Part shown: positions 57,842 through 64,000 of the stretch, piece after piece
Layout: each line of letters opens with the position of its first letter
How positions within the stretch are numbered: the first letter of the stretch is position 1
Assembly (NCBI GenBank): GCA_963697355.1
Contig: CAVONV010000034.1
Coordinates: 238,046 to 302,045, forward strand
DNA length: 64,000 bases
DNA from: CAVONV01 sp963697355
GTDB taxonomy: Bacteria; Acidobacteriota; Vicinamibacteria; Marinacidobacterales; DATDRI01
Reading direction: 5' to 3'
Translations under genes and position numbers: made by a program
Notes under the pieces: generated by a model
Seen by the model: the letters and a program-made list of their open reading frames with translations, nothing else
Database searches by the model: none
Told to the model about the DNA's origin: nothing

Positions 57842-60251
57842 CTACTCGGCACGAAGGGCAACAGCGGGATGAAGCGAAGCAGCCCTCCTTGCCGGGATGT
57901 AACAAGCGAGAAAGGCCACGAAAAAAAGGCCTGTGCCGATGACGATCGCTGTGGACGCGGCGAAGGGAGAGACTCCCGAAAGCGCGGCTGAAATGAGCCG
58001 GTTCGCTAGAAGAATGCCAGGAACCCCGATGCCGAAGCCGATGGATACGAGAACGAGTCCTTCGCGAACGACGAGCTTTAGGACATCGTACTGTCGGGCG
58101 CCGAGCGCCATCCGGAGGCCAATTTCGTGAGTTCGACGCGACACCGAGAAAGCGATGACCCCGTAGATACCGATGGCCGCCAAGAGCAGCGCAAGCCCCC
58201 CGAAGCCCGAGAGAATCGCGTTCAGAACCCGCATCCCCACGAAGAACTGCGCCACGAACTCGTCCATCGTTTGAAACTCGTCGGCCGAGAGCTTGGGATC
58301 GACCTTCCAGAGGCGGTCTCGTGCAGGACCTGCGAGCGTCAGGGGATCGGCCTCACCCTGAAGGGCGACTCCAATCGTCCGAGCCGGCGACTGCGCCTGA
58401 GGAATGTAAACGATCGGCTGCGAGACGTCGGCGTCGAATCGGAAGATATCCTCCCGAACGTTGGCGACGAGGCCAACGATCTCCCGGCTTTGTTCCTGTA
58501 AGCGGATTCTCTTCCCCAAGGGGCTGCTTCCCGAGAATTGGGAGCGCACCATCGCTTCGTTGACGATCGCCACAGCAGGTGCGTCCAGCCGGTCCGACTC
58601 CGTAAACGGCCGTCCCTGGAGTAGTGGAACTGCGAAGACATCGAGGTAACCGGGGTCGATGGTGACCACGGTGGTCGTCGGTTTCTCCTCGGCCGAGGTG
58701 TGGCCCTCGATTTGGAACGTCGTCGTCGGAGGAAAGGGGCTCCGGGGAAGATGATTCGACGATCGTCACCGCTCTCACTCCGGGAACCGAGTCCAGTTCC
58801 CTCTTGAGCTCTTCCATGAAGGCGCTTCTTGCCGCCGGCTCCTTGTATCGCTCCTCGGGAAGCTCGACTTGGAACACAAGGACGTTCTCCGTCGAGATCC
58901 CGGCTTCGAGCCTCTGAGCCGCCGCGAAGGTACGGACGAGGATGCCCGCTCCCGCGAGCATCACCAGCGCAAGAGCCACTTCCGCAACCACGAGGCTCTT
59001 CGTCAAAAGCCGTCGTCCCGTGCCCGTGCCCGACCGGCCACCCTCGTGAAGCGGGCGCGTGAGGTCGGAGCGGGACGTCGCGAGGGCAGGCGCAATGCCG
59101 AACGCAAGCCCCGCGAGAATCGATGCGGCGATCGAGAAGAGGAACACGCGCTCGTCCAACCGGGGGACAAACGCCGCGGACATCTGGCCGCCAAACGCGA
59201 GTGCGAGGAGACGGACTCCCCAGTAGGAGAGAATGGTACCGAGGGCTCCTGCCACAAAAGCGAGAACGAAGCTCTCAAGAAGGAGCTGCCTGAGGATACG
59301 CCCTCGAGACGCACCCATGGCGGTTCTCACCGCGAACTCTTTTTGTCGATCCACCCCCCGAGCGAGATAGAGGTTCGCGATGTTGGAGCTCGCGATGAGA
59401 AGAACGAACAGGAGGGCGCCCTGAAGAAGTACCATGAGCTCTCGGTTTCCTCCGCTCGCGAGCTGCTCCCGCATCGTTAGAAGACGCACACCAAGATCCC
59501 GGTTCGCGTCGGGGTAGTCGCGGGCGAGTCGGGATGCGACCACCGCGAGCTCTTGCCGCGCCTTGTCTATGGACACGCCTCGCCGCAACCGACCCAGAAC
59601 GCTCATGACTTTCAGATCCCGCGGCATCTCTCCGCTTCGTAATACCAGCGGCTTCCAGAGATCGAGTCTTGGATCCAAAGTCTCGAAGCCTTCGGCCATG
59701 ACACCGGCCACTAGATGAGGCTCTCCGCCCAACTCGATGGTGTTTCCGACGAGGGAAGCATCGGCCGCGAAGCGCGTCTGCCAAAAGCCGTGGCTCAACA
59801 CCACGACCCGATCGCTTCCTTCCGCGTAGTCTGAAGGCTGGAGCGTTCGTCCGTGAGCCGCGGGCTCTCCGAAGATCTCGAAAAAGCCGGGGGTGACGGC
59901 GAAACCTGTGAGAGGCTCGGGCCGGTCCCCCGCGGTCAGGCTTAGAAAAGCGGGCATGAGGGCGCTCAAATGCTCGAACGCCGTGGTCCCTTCGCGGAAG
60001 TCCAGGAAGTTGTCCGCGGAGGTGGGTTTGATATCGAGGATCGGATTCGACGGGTTCACCTCCCAAAGCATCACCAGGGTGTCGGGCTCCCGAAAAGGAA
60101 GGGGTCGCAAGAGCAACGCGTCCACGATGCTGAACACGGTGGTATTCCCTGCGATGGCGAGCCCGAGCGACAGAATCGCGAGGACGCTCACGATTGGCGT
60201 CTTGGCGAGCGTGCGAAGACCGAGCCGGACGTCCTGCAATAGATGACCCAT
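57842..60251 (-). pseudogene. ADOP-type ABC permease gene with one frameshift
   Basis: ATG 60251 with GGAGG upstream starts MGHLLQDVRLGLRTLAKTP, then SVLAILSLGLAIAGNTTVFS as in ADOP permeases. The frame holds to about 58760 (VRAVTIV). After one extra base it continues as NHLPRSPFPPTTTFQIEGHT and runs to the end (HPAVALRAE at 57842). The HLPRSPFPP block is normal in this family, so the shift lies at 58750-58765. About 803 residues if joined. Either a recent pseudogene or a base-call error. It is related in build to the intact gene at 5369-7813. Confidence 0.82.
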
Positions 60252-60351
60252 GGCAACCTCCATGGATTCTCAGCTAAGACAATAAACCGACGTTATAGAG
60301 ATTCTAATGTTTGTCAAGCCCTATTTAGGATGTTTCCTATTCCGCGTACCC

Positions 60352-60400
60352 GTAGGTTCGGGGCGATTCCCTGGCGGCTCATCAGCTCCAAGCCATTCAA
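60352..60400 (+). repeat. tRNA-Lys 3'-end repeat, third copy
   Basis: Aligns to 49389-49439 with a 2-base deletion and one C-to-T change, and includes 16 bp of the tRNA's 3' flank (AGCTCCAAGCCATTCAA). It lies in the gap between the ADOP permease and the nucleosidase, and its end supplies the nucleosidase stop codon (60397-60399). With 49387-49439 it bounds about 11 kb. Confidence 0.65.
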
Positions 60401-61188
60401 CGTTCCGCCTCCTTCTCCAGAGCCCGGGCGATCCACCGAGGAAGTATCTCGGCGAGGTTCTTCATAATCGTCTTCGCACGCTCGTGGAAGAGAGCGACGT
60501 TGCCGTACGCCTCACCCCCTTCCCGGTCCACGACGTCGCTTACCGCCCTCAAAATGAGCGTCCGCGTACGATTTCGTGACGCCACCCATGCGATGGCTCC
60601 CGACTCCCAATCGCCGGCGACAGCTCCGTACTTCTTCTGGAGTCGAATCCAAGTCCTCCGGGAAGAGGTCTCGATCCGCCGAGACCAGTGACACGCGCCT
60701 GACAGGCGTCGGATACGGTGGCTGGAGCCAATCGAGGTCGAGATCCGTCGTGTATTCCGCTATCGCTTCACTGGCGTCACCCATCTTTTCCACGATGTCG
60801 TAGACGATGGTCTTCTCCACGAGCAAGACTTCTCCCGGCTCGACCGCTCCCTTGAAACCGCGCCGCAGGTTCCGAGGTTGACGAGAAGCCGAGGTGACCA
60901 GCGGTCGATGGCGAACTGGGCCGAAGCGGCGGCCGAGATCTTGCCCCAGCCCCCGTGAAGAAAGACGACCTTCTCGACGCCGCCACCGACATCGAGGTCG
61001 TGGACGAAATACTCTCCAAAGGGCGATTGCTCGATTCGGGCCTCCGGAAAAAGACCGCGGAAGGGATGCCACTCCGCGTTGGCTGAAATGACGACAACGG
61101 TGGATGGCGGCTTCTCCGATACGCCAAGAGCGACCAGGCAGACAATCAGAGAGAGAACGAAGAATCCGCTGAGCCTGCAAGCGTTCAT
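60397..61188 (-). pseudogene. Nucleoside phosphorylase/nucleosidase (MTA/SAH nucleosidase-like), two frameshifts
   Basis: From ATG 61188 a signal peptide (FFVLSLIVCLVALGVSEKP) leads into STVVVISANAEWHPFRGLFPE and FLHGGWGKISAAASAQFAI. After NLGTCG an extra GC (near 60868) shifts the frame; it goes on as GFKGAVEPGEVLLVEKTIVY. A second shift near 60640 returns it to the first frame for KKYGAVAGDWESGAIAWVAS and VSDVVDREGGEAYG to the stop. GDWESGAIAWVA and SDVVD are the active-site segments of the PNP/MTAN superfamily. The shifts cancel (net +3). Pseudogene or sequencing errors. Confidence 0.75.
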
Positions 61189-61301
61189 GTCGACGAGCCT
61201 AAACATGGAGGGAATTTTGACAGAGGCGGCGGGAATTCTAAAGGAAGACGTTTGGCGGAAGGAAGTCTCATGCGGCATCGAGCCGTTTCACCTGCAGCTT
61301 A

Positions 61302-61412
61302 TATGGGGAGCGTCCAGTTATGTAGAGTCGCTGCTGCAAGTAGAATTGAACCAAGCCGCTGGCGCGGCGGCCAGGCTTGCACGCTCACCCGACCAACGTA
61401 GGCGCTCCCCAT
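61302..61412. repeat. 111-bp element with 11-bp terminal inverted repeats
   Basis: TATGGGGAGCG (61302-61312) and CGCTCCCCATA (61402-61412) are perfect inverted repeats bounding 111 bp with no coding capacity. The form is that of a MITE or the joined ends of a deleted insertion sequence. It directly abuts the 80-bp dispersed repeat. Confidence 0.5.
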
Positions 61413-61417
61413 AACAC

Positions 61418-61497
61418 GTTGTTCCCTAAACCAACACGTCATGGCTCCAAAACAGCACGTTGTTCCCTAGATTGACACGTCATGCCGGACCGAACGC
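61418..61497. repeat. 80-bp dispersed repeat, copy B
   Basis: Aligns without gaps to 39886-39965. Two internal units (CACGTTGTTCCCTAAACC / CACGTTGTTCCCTAGATT, each followed by an ACACGTCATG word). Confidence 0.55.
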
Positions 61498-61937
61498 ACG
61501 CGGCGCCGCAGCCGTGGCGGCCACCTGCCGTGATGGCTCCCTTGCGGATATTTCGTAGTGCCAGCAACACTTGATGCCGGAAAGAAAGGTCTCAAGAGTC
61601 CCAAAAGACAATTTTTTCCTTGACAGTTTTCTATCGCACTTTTTGAGAAGTCGGCGATCCGATCGAGAACGTGCGCGTGACGTTGCCAGCTAAACCGTAC
61701 AGCCTGATATCGACGGGAGAAGACCAAGCCGAATCGTTTTCGGCAACTCGGAATGTGAGAAAGAATCGCGGCATGCACGAAAAATGGGAATAGTTGGTTC
61801 ACACTTCTGACCATCGCGGCGATCGGGCTTACGTGCCGGTGCTCGATCCGGTATCGGTGCGAAGTCTCGATAATGCCTTCAGAAGAGCGACGATACTGCC
61901 CCATCTGAGTAAGATCAACCTGCTGGTCCGTTAGCGT
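61498..61937. other. Region before the transposase, no recognised gene
   Basis: A minus-strand open frame covers 61467-61904, but its product has no family pattern and it overlaps repeat B. TTGACA near 61620 has a poly-T stretch before it. I see no supported gene here. Confidence 0.4.
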
Positions 61938-63467
61938 TCACGCCTGCACGAGTTTCGATGCCATCATCGGCTTCCAGCGGAGGCGAATCCACTGCTGGAT
62001 GTTGTAGGTAAGGGCGGCCCACAGAGATTCGCAACGCACTTTGGCAACTCCGCGCACACAAAACTGTCGCAGGCCGAGTTTGGCTTTGATCCACAGATTC
62101 GGAAACTCAGCCACCTGCGAGCGTGTCTTGTAGATGGCCTTGGCTTCGTCGGTCTGCATCTTCTGCCGGAACGCGGCTATCTCGGGCAAGGATTCGCTCC
62201 GCTCGATCGAGCGCCGCGCCGCGTGCGAGGACAGCACAGAGCTTTGGCCGGGCACGTCTGGCAGTCTTGCTCCGACGCCTTGTATCGATAGTGCATCGTG
62301 CCATGGTACTTCGTACTTGGCGTCATAGCGTAAGCGCTTGCCCTGCGGGCACACATACGTCTTGGTCGCTTCATCGTAAATAAACTTCGATGCCTCGTAT
62401 TCCGGACTCACGCCGCGGTGCTTATACGACTTGCGCCGATTGGCATCTGCCGACTTGCTCCGGGGTTCGGGGCCGATGAGATCGATTTTGCGGTCTGACA
62501 TCTCCACGATGTTGTCGCTACTGATGTAGCCCCCGTCCACAACTACTTGGTCGGGCACGCGCTCAAGGTTTTGCTCAAGGCGTTCCATGGCCGGCGTCAG
62601 CTGCTGATAATCGCTACCGGACTGGGTGACATCGATGTCGACAATCAGACTGTGCGAAGCATCCGTTAAGATCTGGACGTTGTAGCTAGGTGCGGAGCCA
62701 CCCTCGGCTTGCTTCATCACACGCGCCTCGGGATCGCTCGTGCTCACACGGTCGACGCGGCTTTTGTTCGCTTTCAGCTCGTCGAATTGCTTCAGCGCTG
62801 ACTCGAGTCGCTCTCGCCGCTCTCGCCGGGCACGTTCCCGGGCTCGCTGCATCTGCCGGCTCACCTCCTCCTCCGGCTGGGCATCGAGTTCCTCCACCGC
62901 TTCGCGCGCCTGCTTCAGATACTCTTCGACCCGGGGCTTGCTCCGAAATCCACTCGACGAAGCGCACGCGCGCACTTTCGTCCCATCCTGCATCACCCGC
63001 TCGAGCGTGATCAGCCCCTCCGAACTCAGCAGCCCCAACGTCTCCACAAACAACTCTTGCAGGTTCTCCGCATGGGCAACCCGAAAGTCCGACAATGTGT
63101 GCGCACTGATACTCTCCATACCGCTCAGCCATTGATACGCCGGATCATATTCGCAGAGCCGCTCAATGGCGCGAGCCGAACTTACTCCACGGCTGTAGCT
63201 GTAGACCCAAAGACTCACCAGAAGCTGCGGATCAAATGCAGGCCGGCCAGCTCCACCAGCCACCGATCGGACCTGCTTGGTGTAGCCGCTCAGATCCATC
63301 TGGCCCACGAAGTCCCAGATCGCACGCGCAGGGTGGTCCTCTTCGATCAACCGCTCCACGTCGACCGTCCGAATCAGCAACTGCTTCCGATCCACTACTT
63401 TCAACCGCGCTTCTGCAGTGGTCTTGTCGCTGTCACAACCCTCGCCCGGTTCCGGCGGGCTCGGCAT
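61938..63467 (-). CDS. IS1182-family transposase with a locally shifted frame
   Basis: 509 residues from ATG 63467, chosen to avoid the AbrB-like gene (the frame is open to 63587). N-terminal block VDVERLIEEDHPARAIWDFV and GGAGRPAFDPQLLVSLWVYSY (DUF772). DDE segment with SYNVQILTDASHSLIVD and VVVDGGYISSDNIVEMS. The end has IKAKLGLRQFCVRGVAKV. Between about 62205 and 62310 the expected Cys-rich segment (YRYKASEQDCQTCPAKALCC) is in another frame, so two indels cancel out. The enzyme is therefore probably damaged, unless these are sequencing errors. Confidence 0.82.
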   Translation of the reverse strand: MPSPPEPGEGCDSDKTTAEARLKVVDRKQLLIRTVDVERLIEEDHPARAIWDFVGQMDLSGYTKQVRSVAGGAGRPAFDPQLLVSLWVYSYSRGVSSARAIERLCEYDPAYQWLSGMESISAHTLSDFRVAHAENLQELFVETLGLLSSEGLITLERVMQDGTKVRACASSSGFRSKPRVEEYLKQAREAVEELDAQPEEEVSRQMQRARERARRERRERLESALKQFDELKANKSRVDRVSTSDPEARVMKQAEGGSAPSYNVQILTDASHSLIVDIDVTQSGSDYQQLTPAMERLEQNLERVPDQVVVDGGYISSDNIVEMSDRKIDLIGPEPRSKSADANRRKSYKHRGVSPEYEASKFIYDEATKTYVCPQGKRLRYDAKYEVPWHDALSIQGVGARLPDVPGQSSVLSSHAARRSIERSESLPEIAAFRQKMQTDEAKAIYKTRSQVAEFPNLWIKAKLGLRQFCVRGVAKVRCESLWAALTYNIQQWIRLRWKPMMASKLVQA

Positions 63468-63486
63468 GCCCGGTAGCAACCCTTGG

Positions 63487-63693
63487 TTATCGCCCACCCT
63501 TACCCCGCTTCCTCTTACGCTTCGGTGCAGGCGTCCGATGGATAATGAGGGTGTTGCGATCCTCAACCACCCACTCGATCTCCTCACCTTGCTCCATCTC
63601 TAACGCCTGCGCTAATGGCGCCGGACATATGATGTAGAACTGACGGTTGTCATTGGCGCGTTTGATCACCTGAATCTTTGTCACGTATCCCAT
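63487..63693 (-). CDS. AbrB/MazE-like small DNA-binding protein (IS-associated)
   Basis: 68 residues. KIQVIKRANDNRQFYIICPAPLAQALEMEQGEEIEWVVEDRN has the swapped-hairpin pattern of AbrB/MazE/SpoVT proteins (basic strand, I-x-C/P-x2-LA-x2-L, acidic turn, E-W-V-V-E). The tail is strongly basic (KRKRKRGKGG). No toxin gene is next to it; instead a transposase follows 19 bp downstream. It may regulate the transposase. Confidence 0.7.
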   Translation of the reverse strand: MGYVTKIQVIKRANDNRQFYIICPAPLAQALEMEQGEEIEWVVEDRNTLIIHRTPAPKRKRKRGKGGR

Positions 63694-63733
63694 AGGCCTG
63701 ATCTTATAACATAGCGATACCGCTAGTGTATAG

Positions 63734-64000
63734 TTAATTTTTTCTCACGTCCTCGGTCCGGAACGAGTTGGGCCAAACAAACTTGAGGTTGAAACAACAG
63801 CAGCAGGCCTACCCGCTTCCGCTCCGCCGAGCCCTGCTGTGGTGGAACCCATCGCCCCGGCGCGTTACAAAATAGCGTTCACCGCGAGCGCCGAGCTCCG
63901 CGACAAGCTGGAACGACTGCGTGTGCTCATGCGCTCCTCGGCGCCCGATGGCGACCTAGCGACCATCATCGAGGAGGCCGTGACCGAGAAACTCGAAAGG
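63734..64000 (+). pseudogene. 5'-truncated copy of the HNH-protein gene (runs off the right edge)
   Basis: The frame after TAG 63731-63733 reads into PAVVEPIAPARYKIAFTASA and LMRSSAPDGDLATIIEEAVT, closely matching residues 195-255 of the HNH protein at 43099-44277 (VVQPIAPARWRVQFTASAGL, LMRSSVPDGDLATIIEEAVT). The N-terminal third is missing; before LGPERVG the sequence is IS-flanking DNA. The HNH domain itself would lie beyond the window. Confidence 0.75.

Larger units (their letters stand above)
61938..63693 (-). mobile_element. IS1182-like insertion sequence with an AbrB-fold passenger gene
   Basis: The element holds a transposase gene and a small upstream AbrB-like gene on the same strand, 19 bp apart. 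Ends are not certain: TAAGATCA (61910-61917) and its complement TGATCTTA (63699-63706) lie just outside the two genes and may belong to the terminal repeats, but 8 bp is weak. Part of a second HNH gene starts 40 bp beyond the right side. Confidence 0.65.

Noticed and set aside
61467..61904. Minus-strand open frame of 145 codons before the transposase.
   Set aside because: No family pattern, biased composition, overlaps repeat B and has no ribosome binding site.
61910..63706. TAAGATCA / TGATCTTA as terminal inverted repeats of the IS1182-like element.
   Set aside because: Only 8 bp match with no extension on either side; kept as a weak hint, not annotated as ends.

Overview
The window most likely comes from a member of the Acidobacteriota, possibly an environmental genome assembly. 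The signs are two ADOP-type orphan ABC permeases (5.4-7.8 kb and 57.8-60.3 kb), two proteins of the Acidobacterial VWFA-related type (17.2 and 19.4 kb), and several Ser/Thr kinases of the TolB-propeller or unusual-sensor type. This is inference from gene content; no rRNA or other strong marker is present.

Layout. 0-5 kb: the end of an acyl-activating/acyl-carrier/acyltransferase fusion, an extended SDR epimerase, and the first of three DUF4143 AAA ATPases. 5-22 kb: an ADOP permease, then a tight operon of coiled-coil membrane protein, MoxR, DUF58 and two VWA membrane proteins, a second DUF4143 ATPase, a VWFA/TPR/VWFA trio, the third DUF4143 ATPase and an M20 hydrolase. 23-30 kb (minus strand): an esterase, an S51-like hydrolase, an N-terminally truncated Nei-type glycosylase and an Lhr helicase gene broken by several indels. 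30-35 kb: a lipid kinase, a CDP-alcohol phosphatidyltransferase, two Cys-rich genes (one a clear 2[4Fe-4S] protein) and a divergent inositol-phosphate synthase, which together suggest inositol phospholipid synthesis. 35.5-39.6 kb: amidase, GerMN protein, rph, rdgB, then four tRNAs (Pro, Arg, His, Arg). 39.7-49 kb: a Ser/Thr kinase with a TolB propeller, the stump of a sister kinase, an HNH protein, a collagen-like/VWA gene with an in-frame stop, a remnant of a formylglycine-generating-enzyme-like gene, and small exported proteins.

49-64 kb looks like an accessory island. A tRNA-Lys gene at 49.35 kb has its 3' end repeated at 53.4 kb and 60.35 kb. Between the copies lie katG, a membrane alpha/beta hydrolase, an ADP-ribosylglycohydrolase, kinase remnants, a DUF6883/DUF4926 pair, a cupin-like protein and a frameshifted ADOP permease. 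Beyond the last copy are a frameshifted nucleosidase, a small inverted-repeat element, an IS1182-like element carrying an AbrB-fold gene, and a second, 5'-truncated copy of the HNH gene running off the right edge.

The most noteworthy signals are: (1) three DUF4143 ATPase genes, each with a palindromic site at its promoter, one being a twin 17-bp operator spaced three helical turns apart over a TTGACA box; (2) the triple tRNA-Lys 3'-end repeat; (3) a kinase family whose members and stumps share the same TTGACT-N18-TAT(C/T)CT promoter; and (4) many genes broken by small indels, clustered at 25-30 kb and 54-62 kb. Those indels could be real decay or assembly error, and the sequence alone cannot separate the two.
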